The notes: generated by a model from the sequence alone, not told the origin. Positions 35,925 through 47,959 are shown, numbered from the stretch's first letter. The stretch is 64,000 nt of DNA from Kalaharituber pfeilii (GCA_015179045.1 WHUZ01000009.1:806001-870000), one strand, 5' to 3'. Program-made: numbers and translations.

Positions 35925-37208
35925 GCATAGATCAGTGACTACGTTTTCGAGAAGCGTTTGAAGACAACGTGCATCAAAGATTGGTGACCAGAGTATCCCT
36001 CGCATTAAGAACCTAAGCTATGTGAGCTTATATATCTCATGGTATAGCAATTCTCTAAGAAAGGAATAGCTGACAAGAATACAAGTACAGAAGCATAGTC
36101 TGAATTCATAACCGCTGCATCACAAATGTAAGACATGGAATATTCGTTTTGGTACCGCGAAAACGATCGGGAGGACAATGCAGCTAGCCGGAATCGGGAA
36201 GCTATAGATCGCCGAGGTATCCGTGACAGTCTTGTCGGTATGCATAAACCCAGCTTCTGTTAAGCGAGACGTAAGCGAATACAGAGCCGTGGATGCCACA
36301 AGTTCCATGACGCTTGCGGCTTGCGGCTTGCGGAGTCTCGATTGCATGCACGATTCAAGCTCAATGACGTATTTGGCGCACGGTCTACACTTTGGTAACC
36401 CACGTGTGTCGGTTAATTGGCTTCTTGCGTTCGTTAATCGCGGACATTTTGAAGTCGCGGTCGATAATTTACAATAAACAATGACAATTTGCGGGATTAG
36501 GTTCAATGACTGCTATCAACAATTTGAATCCCTCAATTGCGCGCCATTGCGCGCACGTATGCCGGCATTGCCTGCAACTTTATCAACGAATCTTAGCAAA
36601 AGCTTTACCGAAATCCTGAAGTCGGTTGGAGCGTTTTCGGCGCCTGCGGCAGTGTCCTGGCAGCAGCCTTATCATACAGTGCCAGTTACACCCGTCGCCA
36701 TGGGGGCAACTTGTATATATTGCTGTCGCTCTGTAACGTTCACTCAGCTGTCCAATATCATTTGCTCTTCAATGCCGCTAGCGCTCTCTCTCGTGTCTCA
36801 ATCGCATATTTGGATATGCGCACTGTCCCAAGCTCTGCGCTTCTGAATTCTTACAGGTACCGGTACCTACCCCTACCCCAGAGTACTAGTACTTTGTTCC
36901 CCTCCTTTGAGTTAGTCTCATGCCAAACCCGTAGCACTTTGCTGATTAAATTAGGGCTTAATGCATCGCTGAGTAATGTATGCAGCCAGAGATGCATACT
37001 ATGCACGCGATATGCAGCATTCGAACTTAGTGATTAGGGAAAACGTGCCAAGATCGGCTGACTAAGTGTAAGAAATTGCCTATTCAGGAAGTTTTTGTGT
37101 ATCTTGGCGGGTAACTTCCCCCCTTCCCATACAAACTATCTCTTTCTATTTTCCTATAAGCATGCGCTTTTTTTTTTTTGATTGTTCGCAATAGCAAATA
37201 CTATAGAT
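35925..37208. other. No confident gene
   Basis: A minus-strand frame at 36120-36506 (ELVASTALYSLTSRLTEAG) and overlapping plus frames are seen, but none shows a recognisable family or splice structure. A GGTACCGGTACC palindrome lies near 36857. Confidence 0.35.
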
Positions 37209-37774
37209 TTATGAGATTAAAAGTACTCCCAACGCTAACATCATTAGCAGGGAAGGGGGGTGGGAAGGGAAGATCGCAGAGGCTGAGGACAAAGGCTGGA
37301 AGGCAGTGTAGACGGATGGTAGTAGAATCGAGAGGTACACTGGGGCAGGCGTATGGCAGGAGGGCCGAGAGGAACCTATATATTTAGAGATGAGGGCCAC
37401 GGTTAATGACCCCGAACTGGCAGTCATGGCCAAGGCCCTGGAAAAAACGGACGAAGAGGTCCTGATCATCTCGGACTCACAAGTAGTGATCGACAGATTA
37501 AGGAATATCGCAGAAGGAAGACCGACCCCAGACGGAGCTAGCTGGATGTGCAGGAGGGCCTGGGAAGAAAGGGTGGGGCGGAGGGGCATGGATGTGGCGG
37601 TGATGTGGGTCAAAGGGCACAGGGGACTAATGGGCAACGAAGAGGCAGACAGGGCGGCAAACATAGGAGCCCTTTACCCCACCAGCAAGAGGTGGTTACG
37701 GAGGCGGGGATGCGCATGGCGGCCAGGGCACAGCGAGCCCAAGAGAGGAACAGGCCGGCTCTGAGCTACAGACC

Positions 37775-37811
37775 TACGTGACACAAAAAAAAAAAAAAAG
37801 AAAAGAAAAAA
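37775..37811 (+). mobile_element. Shortest family B insertion: tail only (37 bp)
   Basis: TACGTGACAC plus an A-rich tail, with no hairpin left. The 12-bp TSD GAGCTACAGACC lies at 37763-37774 and 37812-37823. The sequence matches the post-hairpin end of family B. It sits inside LINE RNase H/zinc-region sequence. Confidence 0.88.
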
Positions 37812-38006
37812 GAGCTACAGACCACTGCGGAGATTGGGAAGCGCAGTACGCACACTAGCGGCCTCCTGGGAGGAAAAGGCTTGAGGGCCTAGAGGCAGAA
37901 AGTGGGCAAGGCAGACAGCCCGGAATGCCGGTGGTGCGGGAAGGAAGAGGCCCCGAGGAGTCGACGGTTCACAGCTGGGACAAGTGCGAGGTGTGGAGGA
38001 GAAGAT

Positions 38007-38786
38007 TTTCTTTTTCTTTTTTTTTTAAATCACGTAACCCCGCTTACAGCGCTAAGCCATGGCAGGGTCCCTCTCAAAGCCCCGGAGACAGGCTTAACAA
38101 AGAAAGTTCTACATACACATCCCTGTTCCACCCCCTTCTCTCCCCTTCTAGAACCTGATCTTGGCGGTTCTTCCAGCTTCTGCATCGGCAAGCGAAATGC
38201 TCCCTATTCCACTCCCTGACCTTCTCCTTCCCACATCTCTCTACCTCCCTTCTCTCCTTCCTCCACGCCTTCACAGCCTGGAACAAAAATTTCTCGTTAC
38301 ATGATGTCATCCCGCCTCCTCATCTCCCGACCCGGGTCCGGAAATCGCGCGCTTCTAAAACCTGATCCCGGAAAAGAACCTTTCCAACTCATCCCACTCC
38401 TCCCCATTCTCTGCCGTCCTTTTCTCCATATCCCCCCATTCTCTAAAGCCTTCTGGGCGAAACTTCTGCTGACTGCACTGGAAGGCTAGGTGCTCCTCCG
38501 TCTGAACCTCCCCACAGCTGCACTTCTCCGATTCTGCCACTCCTATCCTCTTCAACCATGCCCTGCACCTCCCTCTTTCCAGGCGCATGGCCGTGAAGTT
38601 GGACACCGCCACCCTGCTCCATTCCATGACCTTCCCTCCATGACGGCAGCCTCCGAATCCAAGCAGATCAGTATTGGGACGTCCTCTCCCACACTCTCCA
38701 AGGCCCTTCTCACCCCCCTCACCTCCCCATCAAACACCGTCGCCGTTCTCCCCACCACCTCTGCCACCACCGCCGACCTCCCCCAG
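38007..38786 (-). mobile_element. Family B LINE fragment (780 bp) nested in another LINE
   Basis: Pyrimidine tail, antisense B hairpin (CACGTAACCCCGCTTACAGC), then minus-strand coding: an RNase H part (TATVFDGEVRGVRRAL, LICLDSEAAV) and a zinc-like part (RCRAWLKRIG, CSCG, EEHLAFQC). The 14-bp TSD GTGGAGGAGAAGAT lies at 37993-38006 and 38787-38800. This copy ties hairpin B to a LINE lineage whose C-terminal motif differs from that of the A lineage. Confidence 0.92.
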
Positions 38787-39004
38787 GTGGAGGAGAAGAT
38801 GGCCGTGGCGCGGGGAAGCCATATTTCGGCCCCCAGCCACAGGAGAAGGCGAAGGTGACGCCCTGGTGGAGACACTGAGTTGGGTGGAGAGATGAATCAG
38901 GAGACGGTTCCTTTATTTCTACGTTAGGCTATGCTGTTGTCGTCTTGCTTTAGTGTTTACTTCCTTATTTTCCTATGTAGCAGGGTCTTGGCATGAGACT
39001 AGCC

Positions 39005-39053
39005 AACGCTTAGTGACTAAACTATAGTACGGCCAGCTTAGTCACTAAGCGTT
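39005..39053. repeat. Perfect palindrome, 16-bp arms, 17-nt spacer
   Basis: AACGCTTAGTGACTAA (39005-39020) is exactly mirrored by TTAGTCACTAAGCGTT (39038-39053). It lies about 200 bp upstream of the deaminase-like gene start and could be a hairpin, a small foldback relic or an operator-like site. Confidence 0.8.
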
Positions 39054-41166
39054 TGCCTGGCTCGACTGATGGAACTCCTCGCTTCGACTGGCATGGGACT
39101 ACCTTTCTCTCAACTTCGCTCTCAACCTCTGCAACCTGCTCTGCTCTTCAACCCATCCACAATAGAACAACGAGGATACCCCATTCTTCGAACTTAACCT
39201 CTCAAACCTCATACCTTTCTTCATTGTGAGGCGGCCCAGGAAGAAGGGTTCAAAATGGAAGCAAGTATATCAGAATTGAATGAATGTGCCATTGCCGAGG
39301 ATGCTGTCAGTCGTGAACCGACAGATATGGCCCATACTGCACGACTGATTCGAGCTGCCTCAACCTTTCTAAGTATTATATTACCACAGCCTGGGCAGCC
39401 AACTAGCCATTCAATGGGGGATCCTAACCACACGATCCTCTCGAGGTTAAACCACATCGCGACACTATTTGTCACAAAGGCAAAGGCGGATGTCGTTGCT
39501 GTGGCCGTTATTGAAGGGTTAAGCAATGCCACGATACTGGGTGTCCACACAGGCCAGGGGACAAGTCAACACCACGTACATCTGGAAATAGTGTTTGCGA
39601 CTAAGAGTTCTAAATGGTGTGCCATTGACTAATCAGATATGATATCGCCACTTGTTATATGCCCAGTAACTACACACAAAAGATTCGGGGTATCTTGGTT
39701 AATGCCGTTTTTAAAGTCGTGAGAAAACAAACAATTCTGAAAGTCAATACTCATGTGCACGTACTGATCTTCTTTTCTAGTGGGCCAATGACACCAGGGA
39801 ATCATGCCCATCAGCTAGAGATACTATGCAACAACTACGTGGAGGTTAATACTGTGGAAGCCAAGGACAACATATTCGGAGAGATGAAACATTTTACCTA
39901 TCTTCAATGTCAACCAAAAATTCAACAGCACCTCAATGTGCCCTTACACCCTTCCTGTTGTGAAAAAATTTATAATGTTTTTTAAGCCTGCATCCATTGA
40001 TGAGAAAAAGTTTGCCGATGGTTTTGAAGCAAACTCCATTCCGAGCGAAGCCAAACGTTGCCAACATAGTGAAGCGGATTTCGTTGCAATTATGCACGAA
40101 ATTACGAATTACGCTTTTAAGCTTGATGAACAAAATCAGATTCTCTTAACCGCAGAGTCAAGTGTCCATTATCACCGTTTTATAGGATTTCTCTTTGAAA
40201 CACTCACAGCCGCAGTGGAAAGGCTGTCAAAGTTTCGCGACCCACAAAGGAATAAAGCTCAAGGTTTCGAGGTTGCAAAAGAGGAAGCCATCCATGCTCT
40301 AGAAGTTGTCGACCAGAGATTATGCTTGCTGGCAGATCTGATACATCGAAGCCAGACCTTTAGGCGACATATCTCCCACCCGGCGATAAAAGATTGGCTG
40401 AGAGATGCAGCGCGCAGGGATCGTTGTGGACTCCAATCCCTAATGTATGACTTTCGTTGCTGGAATTTGCGTAATCAGGTGTTTTGTAGTTTGTAACATG
40501 TGGGTCCAGGAGTATGAGACATTTTAGAGGATGAAGAAGTGCTCTGCACCAAGGAGCTGGTAGTTCAAGATCCAATCAGGTGTCTTATCAAGTGGCTGGG
40601 CCTATTAGTCCAGTGGACGGAAGCCATAGATGAGCTATTACAGCCTCTAACCAGAAAAGTTAGCTTTTCTTTTTTAACCATAATACCCAGCAGGGGCGCG
40701 AACGTTCAGGCATCCCTAGATGAGGTTTTATTATATGTACTGGATGACCGGGAAGATATCAATATCGTTAAACACAAAATTCAGTTGAAGACAAGAAAGA
40801 GAGTGACATTAGAAAGGGGCACAGATTGGAGCCAACTTACAAAAGAGCAGTGGGATGCATGGGGAACAATGTTTCGAGGAAAAATGCATTGCGAATCAAT
40901 ATTGGCATGCCTTCGTGAGTTGCAATATGACTCGATACAAGAAGTGGTACGACCTGAGAAACTCAAAGAATTTCGGGTGCTAATAGAGGAGCTAAAGGTA
41001 TGCTTGAAGTCACTTAATACTTTTTCTGAATCCTGACCGTATACAGAAAACACATAATCTGCTCGGAGTATCTAAGGGGTGCTGCTATCTTTGTAACCAA
41101 TACCTCCAAGAGGTTGGAAGAGTCAAAGTGAAGAGCACAACTGGCAAAGTTTTCCCCTGGTCAATA

Positions 41167-41171
<5 letters not shown>

Positions 41172-41215
<44 letters not shown>

Positions 41216-43365
41216 TCATTTAATCGCATGCCGCCCTATGGGCTACGGCGATATTTAGTTACAAATAGAAATAACAGGAAAAATGAAGATGACGCCGTAG
41301 AAATAACTGTCTTAGAAAAAGTCTGACCCGTCAGTCTCGTCCCACCCATTCCAATATTTCCTTCAATCACCTTCCTTTTCCAACTTGGGTGGCGCTCTCA
41401 GGTCCGCTTCCCCTCCCGGCCATCTCCTCTTCCATACCTCACACTCGTTGAGGACATGGGTGGTGTTCTCCAGGCTCTTGCCGCACCATCTGCACTCCGG
41501 CGAGTCTGCCCTTCCGATCCGGTGTCTCCATTGTCTCAGCCCCTTGTTGCCTAGGATGCCAGCAAGGGTGGCGACGGCGTGTCTGGTGGCTAGTCTCTGG
41601 AGGGGCCGGTATGTTAGCTGTAGTCTGTTTGTCTCACTAGCTCTCTGTGCCCTCGCGTATTGGCACAATCCGGCCTCCGTGACTACTTCGTCTTGATACT
41701 GTAGTGCAGTGCCCACTTTGGCGGCCTTATCGGCCTGAGTGTTTCCTTGGATGCCTACGTGAGCCTTTACCCACAATACGGCTATGTCTAAGTCGCCTCG
41801 TGATGTCCTTTCTTCCCATCTGTCTCTCACAATCTGTGCAGGCCCTTCGTGGGTTGGGTATCCGTCTGCGATTCTCTTCAACTTTGATATGGCTATCTTA
41901 GAGTCTGTGACAATTAGTACTTCTCCGTCCTGCTTCATCGCTTCACTCATAGCCATCAGCTCCGCGTCGTTTACTGTGGTCCGGGTACCCAGGTACAGTG
42001 ACGTGCTGGCTCTGGTGTGGTATGCTCCGGCTCCGGTCTACAATTAAGTTACCGACCGTTGCAACGCCTAGGACCGTGCGTCTCCACTCTAGCCGGACTC
42101 CTGGGGAACAAAGGACTACGACATTGGAGATATCAAATTGGATAAGCGGATAGCCCGGAGTGTAGGTGGTGCGGCAAAGCCCTGGAGACCTCTACCCATG
42201 TCCTGACAGAATGCGAAGTTTGGAAACGGAAACTGCCGGGGGAGGAGGAGGACCTGAAACGACCCCCGAAAACAGACGGAGACAGAGACACACTGACAGA
42301 GACCCTGCTATGGGCAAGCAAAGAGTAAGGACGGGGACGGGACAAGCGAAGAGTAGGGATAGGGACGGAGCTCTTGCCATTTTCTTTGCCATTTTCTTTC
42401 CTCATTTTCCTTTCGTTATACATGTACATAAAAGAGCCTCGCCATAGCCTACCAGGCGGCATGCGAGTAATGATTAAAAAAAAAAAAAAAAAAAAAATCC
42501 GGCTCCGGTGACCTCGTCTATTCTGCTTCCGTCAGTGTACACGCAGGTCCAGCCCTCGTCTTCTTCCTCAGAGATGATCCTTTCCCACTCCTCCTTGGGT
42601 GTATCCCTTGGGTGGATTGGTAGTGTGTGTAGGGGTAGTGGGTCCCTGTGGGCTAGAGAGCCTCTTAGGTATCTGATGTCTTGTTGTGGGCCTCTTAGGA
42701 GTTCGTCGTGGAATCGCAGTGTCCGCGCCTCTACCCTTTCGGCTTCGCCGTATATGAATGTCTCGGTTGTCTCCAGATTCGCAAGTCCCTCCACCACGTC
42801 CCGTCTCGTTCCCCATGGGGCCCCTGTGATTTCCCTGGCTACCAAGTACTGCCATCGTGTTAGCTGGTCGATCTTTGCCTTCCCAGGTGCTCCTCGTGCA
42901 TAATCCGTCCATACCCAGCTTCCCCAGGTGGCTATGTTTCTAGCTATGCTCGTGTATAATTGTCTTCTTTTCGCTGGCGCAATCTTGCACAACCGAGACG
43001 CGGTTCTCCATGCCGCTTTGCCGAGATTGAGTCTCCTGGTGAAGTGATTATTGAACTTCAATTCCCAGTCAATGTGGAGCCCCGTCAGCTTGTAGCTTGG
43101 GCTTTTAATGCCTATTATGAGCGTCTCGGATTTTTGGGGGTCTAGTTCGAACCCCTCCTTAGCTGCTTCCTCCGTCAGCCTCTTGCGGTGTTCACATATC
43201 TCCCTCTTTAGAGCTCGGAGTGACTTGTTGGACAATACGGAGTGGAAGTCATCTACGTATGGCCTAGTGAAGTTCCGTCTATCTGCGTCTTCGGCGACTG
43301 GTGCTACCCCTATGAGAAATAGCACCGGTGAGAGAGGGGACCCTTGGGGTGTCCCATCCGTGTCG
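41172..43365 (-). mobile_element. Family A LINE (2.2 kb, RT end to 3' hairpin) inside the deaminase gene
   Basis: From the 3' end: (T)~40, antisense A hairpin, then minus-strand coding for a zinc motif (PECRWCGK, THVLNECEVW), RNase H (VTDSKIAISKL; AHVGIQGNTQADKAAK) and, further 5', YTDGS and reverse transcriptase (GTPQGSPLSPVLFLI; YVDDF). It is 5'-truncated inside RT. The 8-bp TSD ATACCAGA lies at 41164-41171 and 43366-43373. Reading frames are largely intact apart from the nested 460-bp insert, so the insertion is young. No heavy C-to-T decay is apparent. Confidence 0.95.
42038..42497 (+). mobile_element. Family A LINE fragment (460 bp) nested in LINE 41172-43365
   Basis: Sense copy with coding remnant (ECRWCGKALE, HVLTECEVWKR), then the hairpin CTCGCCATAGCCT, ACC, AGGCGGCATGCGAG and TAATGATT, poly(A). 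The 12-bp TSD TCCGGCTCCGGT lies at 42026-42037 and 42498-42509. The T:A closing pair is a compensatory variant. It lies antiparallel to its host LINE. Confidence 0.95.
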
Positions 43366-43464
43366 ATACCAGAGTGGGAAACCAACCTTGCTATTTATAA
43401 CTCATTGTGGCAACATTTAAAGCAATTGATGTGGAGTGCACTAGAAAGGACTTCTCACAATTGA

Positions 43465-44492
43465 CAGGAGCCTTTCTGACTCTGATGGCGGTCAATATTT
43501 TGGTGTCGCTTACAAAGGCCAGCGTTTACGCAGGTGAGTTGCTAGTTCTACAGGTTTTGGAGCCAATAGATCTATAGACATTGTTATATTCTGGCAACGC
43601 TTGTAACTCGCTCATAGGTTGTGAAGGTGGTTGCAGTAAATGGCAGGATATTTATTATGGGTTTCCATATTGCAATCTTCTCTGTCTTGTTTCTCTTCTT
43701 TATTGTTTGTTTAATTGTTATTAGGAGGAAGATGAGTATAAGGCAGAGAATATGCAACTTGGTTTGGGTTTGAATTTATAAGAAAACTAGATGAAAATAG
43801 AATGAGTTCCGCAATTGTTTGTACTAATAAAGGTTATAAATTGTAGATGGATTTTATATTGTTAGTTGAATGCAATTAAGATTGTTATTTCCTCTTCTCT
43901 ATTCTTGTCACAGCCCTACAGCCTTCGCACACTCAAGCCACGACCGCGGCAGGCCTTGACCGCCTCCTGCCGACAGTCCGGCAAGCTCATAGTAACCGGC
44001 TAGCTATAGGTAGCTAACCGGCCCCCGCCCGCCTGCCGGAGCAGGCCTATGGCTCATCATGGTTGCCATAGGGAAAATCCTGCCTTCGACACTGCACTTC
44101 CCTCGTCGCTGCCCTCGCCGTGGCCCTCATTTCTGCGTCTCTACTGCTCTTGCTGCTGCCCTCATCGCCGCTCCTGCCTTTGTATTGTGTTTCTTGGCTA
44201 AAGGGCCTATCATGTATAAAGTCCCCATCCGGCCCTCACGTAAATAGTTCTCTCTCTCCTTGTCTGTTGTCTTATCTTCTTAATAGACCCATATGGTTCC
44301 TCACCGTCCATATGTTCTTGTTATTCTTGTCAATCCCTAGACCTCATTCAGCTTCTGATCTTTCTCTCTGCCTTTTCACCATAGGCTGCCATCGCCGCTG
44401 AACCGGAACCGCTGAACCGCTATTTACGAGCCTCTCCTGTCAAGCCGCTATTGTCAAGCCTCTACTATCCTGTCTCTGCGAAACTAATGTTA
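43465..44492. other. No gene recognised
   Basis: AT-rich to about 43900, then GC-rich with an imperfect palindrome (CCGGCTAGCT/AGCTAACCGG) near 44000. Plus frames at 44059-44401 are low-complexity Ser/Leu/Pro with no family. Confidence 0.4.
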
Positions 44493-45728
44493 ATGCACGC
44501 TACCGGGATATTGCGCACCACCGGGATATTGCGCACTTCCGGATACCACAACAAAAAGTTACTATGAGTGCAAATGGCCCTCAAGTGGGCTCAAATTGAA
44601 GCCAGAGCATGGGAGAGTATGTTAAATTATCCTTTATATATTTCCTAGGCTTATTTATAGCACATAAGTAATAACTTATTTGGTACATACAAAATCTTAT
44701 GCTGGACATCTTTCAAGCTGCTATGTGTTAATGATTCTATCCTGGGACCTTATTGACCTCACTGTATACTCTGCTGTCTATTTCAATGAAGTATAGGATG
44801 TTTGGTGATGCTCAGAAAGAATTGCACTATCACATTGAAGCATATATCTTTCCTTATGCATATATACAGCAATTCTGGGCTACTATACAGCATAAAAGCA
44901 TTGTGTAAAGAATCTCCGAGTCTGAGGCTATAAAAGAGAAACACATATATAATAAGGTACTTGCTGAACTGCTAGCAGCACCAGCTAATGAATTTAGATG
45001 TTATATAGCCACTTGAGTGGAGAGGTATGCAGGATGTAGTGACATTAGCATATTAATATGTATATACATTAGATATAGATGATAATAGGTAATGAGGTAA
45101 GTAATAGCAGTAACAGGCACCATAGTTGCAAATACCACAGAGCTACATAGAGAGCTGGTGAGTATTCTTGAAATGCTTTATGCATAAAATTCATATAATA
45201 GTACCTAATGGCTCAAATCCATCAGCTAGTACTGCAAGCAGTTCAGCAAGTACCTTATTATATATGTGTTTCTATTTTATAGCCTCAGACTCGGAGATTC
45301 TTTACACAATGCTTTTATGCTGTATAGTAGCCCAGAATTGCTGTATATATGCATAGGGAAAGATATATGCTTCAATATAATAGTGCAATTCTTTACAGAG
45401 TAGCCTGAGCACCACCAAACATCCTATACTTCATTGAAATAGACAGCAGAGTATACAGTGAGGTCAATAAGGTCCCAGGATAGAATCATTAACACATAGC
45501 AGCTTGAAAGATGTCCAGCATAAGATTTTGTATGTACCAAATAAGGCATCACTTATGTGCTACAAATAAGCCTAGGAAATATATAAAGGATAATTTAACA
45601 TCCTCTCCCATGCTCTGGCTTCAATTTGAGCCCACTTGAGGGCCATTTGCACTCATAGTAATTTCTTGTTGTGGTATCCAGAAAATGCGCAATATCCCGG
45701 TAGTGCGCAATATCCCGGTAGCATGCGT
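44493..45728. mobile_element. Large foldback element, 1.24 kb, arms of about 500 bp
   Basis: The ends ATGCACGCTACCGGGATATT and (inverted) ACGCATGCTACCGGGATATT are flanked by TA (44491-44492, 45729-45730). Each end has two direct copies of ACCGGGATATTGCGCA. The arms (about 44493-44990 and 45225-45728) are inverted copies with few differences, for example AAAGATGTCCAGCATAAGAT mirrored by ATCTTATGCTGGACATCTTT. The central spacer is about 235 bp. No transposase frame is present, so it would depend on enzymes supplied in trans. Confidence 0.93.
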
Positions 45729-46286
45729 TACCCTGAATCGGTCGTATCCCTTAGCAGCTCCCGTCCGACAATTCTTGAGTCTAAACATCAATTTAGAAAG
45801 TATTGTACTAAGAAACTCCAACCAGCTAGGCAGTTGATATAACTTACTTCAGTTGTATTATTAAATCAAATAATAGGTGTATTAGAAGTTTATACTAAGT
45901 CTATAAGTATTACTAAAAGAGTAGAAACTAAAAAGGTTGGGTCTAATTACCTTAAATTAAATTCTATCTATTTAAACTATCTGAGCTTCTATAGATAGCT
46001 AGATACTCTTATTAGCTAATTTAGATACCTCTTGAATTGATGTAGTTAAAGAGCTTTAGTTCTTTCTATAATTCTTTTTTTAATATCATTACTCGCATGC
46101 CGCCCTACGGGCTATGATGAGATTAGGTATAGATGAGAGTAAGGAAATGAATATGTAAATGATGTAAAATTAGAATAAAAATTGTAATCAACGTCCTGCC
46201 TACTCTAGCATTTCTGACAGGGGGTCTCTGTGGGTCCTCCACTGCCCTCAATCTCTTTGGCCACTTCTGTCTCCACACTCTGCATC

Positions 46287-46393
46287 TTCTTCTACCTTCA
46301 TATGTATCTAATCTCATGTAACTAATCTCGCCATAGCCCCCAGGGCGGCACGCGAGTAATGATATATAAAAAAAAAAAAAAAAAAAAAAAAAA
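46287..46393 (+). mobile_element. 5'-truncated family A insert (107 bp) in LINE 46074-47940
   Basis: About 40 nt of body, ACTAATCTCGCCATAGCCCC, AGGGCGGCACGCGAG, TAATGATATAT and poly(A). The TSD ACACTCTGCATC lies at 46275-46286 and 46394-46405. Confidence 0.93.
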
Positions 46394-47039
46394 ACACTCT
46401 GCATCCATCCCAAATGTGCCCTGTCCCTGTCGTCTCTTCGCTCTCCGCGCACCATCTGCACTCCGGACCATCTGCCTTCCCTATCTTGTGTCTCCAGGCT
46501 CTGAGGCCCTTGCCTCCCAGAAGCCCTGCTAATGTAGTGACTCGCCTGCCTATGCGCTCTAGCGGTCTGTAGCTAAGGCCCAGCCTGTTCCTTTCTCCCG
46601 CCCTCTGGGCCTTCGCCTCCATTTGCATCCCGGCTTCGGTTACGGTCTCAACCTGATATGGTAATAGGGCTCCTATCTTGGCCACCCTGTCAGCTCTCTC
46701 GTTGCCCTCGATACCTCTGTGACCCTTGACCCAAAGTACTGCTACGTCTTGTCCGAGCTATTCTGCCTTCCCACGCCTTCCTTGCTCGGTGGGCTGCTCC
46801 TCCTGGCGTTGGTAGGCCCTCCGCTACGCTTCGGAGCCTGCTGATGGCTGCCTTGGAGTCTGTAACTAATAGCAGCTCTTCGTCCCCTTCCTCAAGGGCA
46901 TTGGCCATGGCTATCAGCTCCGCGTCATTTACCGTGGCCCTGGCTCCCAGGTAGGAAGACCTGGCTTTACCTCGCCAGACCCCCACCCCCTTCCTCTCTG
47001 CTATGCAGCTCCCATCGGTGTACACTGCCCTGCACCCTT

Positions 47040-47174
47040 TGAATGTCGGTGTATATAGTGAGTTGTTGTTTGTTTTTAGGTGCCTGTCTCCGGGCCATAA
47101 GGACCTCGGTCCAGGGACCCTGCCATGGCGAACAGCTGCAAGCGGGGTTATGTGAAAATAAAAAAAAAAAAAAG
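47040..47174 (+). mobile_element. 5'-truncated family B insert (135 bp) in LINE 46074-47940
   Basis: Body with GGGCCATAAGGACCTCGGTC, then CAGGGACCCTGCCATGGCG, the rest of hairpin B1 and poly(A). The TSD GCCCTGCACCCTT lies at 47027-47039 and 47175-47187. It interrupts the RNase H region just before the YTDGS motif. Confidence 0.93.
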
Positions 47175-47959
47175 CCCTGCACCCTTCATCTGTCTCCCTT
47201 TCTATTAGTCTTTCCCACTCGTGTCTTCCGGCTTCTCGGTCCAGCGTGTTAGGGGTAATGGGTCCTTCTGTTCCAACTCTCCTCTCAGGTATACCGTTTC
47301 CTCGTCCTCTTTCTAGAGGGCCTTCCCTTGGAACCTTAGGGATCTGGCCTCTACCTGAGTCTTTTCGCCTTCTATGAATACTAATATTGACTCCAGGTTT
47401 GCTAGGTCTTCCATCAGGTCTCTCCGTGTGCCCCAGGGGGCTCCGGTTATCGCCCTGGTAATGGAGTACTGCCACTTCTCCAGCTCCCTCAGTTTCGTCT
47501 CTGGGTGGGTGTTCCAGCCATAGTCTATCCATGCCCAGCTCCCCCAGGTAGCTATCATCCTCGCTGTGCTAGTATATAGCTGCCTCCTCTTCGCTAGGCC
47601 TAGTCTTCCTAGCCTCGCTGCTACGGCCCAAGCCACCTCCTCAGGTTCAGTCTCTTCTGAAAGTGTGTATTGAACCTGAGTTCCAAGTCTACTTGGAGCC
47701 CTACCAGCCGGTAGTCTGGACTTTTGATACCAACAATCAGTGTCTCTCTCTTGTCCTGGTCTAGCTGGTATCCTTCTCTCGCCGCTTCGATTTCTAGCAT
47801 AGTGCGATATGCATTCACTACCTTCCTCAGCGTCACTAGGGACCAGTCCACAATTACCCCATGGAAGTCATCTATGTATGTCCGGATGAAGATCCTCTCA
47901 TCAGCCTGCCTGACCGTTGGCTGGACACCTACTAGATTCGTATGTAGAGTAGGAGGCGG

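Larger units (their letters stand above)
37209..38930 (+). mobile_element. LINE fragment (Tad-like, RNase H to C-terminal zinc motif), broken
   Basis: Plus-strand coding remnants show a ribonuclease H domain: TDGS near 37315, NDPELAVMAKAL (catalytic Glu), IISDSQ (catalytic Asp) and VKGHRGLMGNEEADRAAN. A zinc-knuckle-like ECRWCGKEE follows. The Tyr codon before TDGS is a TAG stop and there are frameshifts, so the copy is dead. It is split by a 37-bp insert (37775-37811) and a 780-bp LINE (38007-38786); after subtracting the latter, CEVWRR continues into RWPWRGEA and a C-terminal SWVER stop. I do not see a terminal hairpin or poly(A) after 38890, so its 3' end is unclear. Confidence 0.85.
39255..43464 (+). 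pseudogene. OTT_1508-like deaminase-type gene split by a 2.2-kb LINE
   Basis: The 5' part starts at ATG 39255 (MEASISELNECAIAEDA) and continues through exon pieces to 41171. Supported introns include 40479-40529 (51 nt) and 40998-41046 (49 nt); the exon pattern between 39612 and 40000 is uncertain. The putative catalytic features are MHCESILACL (His-Cys-Glu, at about 40884) and, after the last intron, GVSKGCCYLC (CxxC), the two halves of a cytidine-deaminase-type zinc site. A GKVFPWSIP block then runs straight into the LINE at 41172, and the frame resumes exactly after it (EWETNLAIYNSLWQHL, stop at 43462-43464). Assignment to the fungal OTT_1508-like deaminases is from these motifs and is moderately sure. 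The gene lost its last 35 or so codons to the insertion, although the catalytic motifs lie upstream of the break. Confidence 0.75.
46074..47940 (-). mobile_element. Family A LINE (about 1.9 kb, RT end to hairpin), with two nested inserts
   Basis: A short T tract and antisense hairpin (46090-46120), then minus-strand coding: zinc motif (PECRWCAE), RNase H (YTDGS, NDAELIAMANAL, LLVTDSKAAI) and, further 5', the RT YIDDF motif with QLDQDKRETLIVGIK. Frameshifts are few. It is split by a family A tail (46287-46393) and a family B tail (47040-47174), both on the opposite strand. The TSD of the host copy itself was not identified. Confidence 0.88.
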
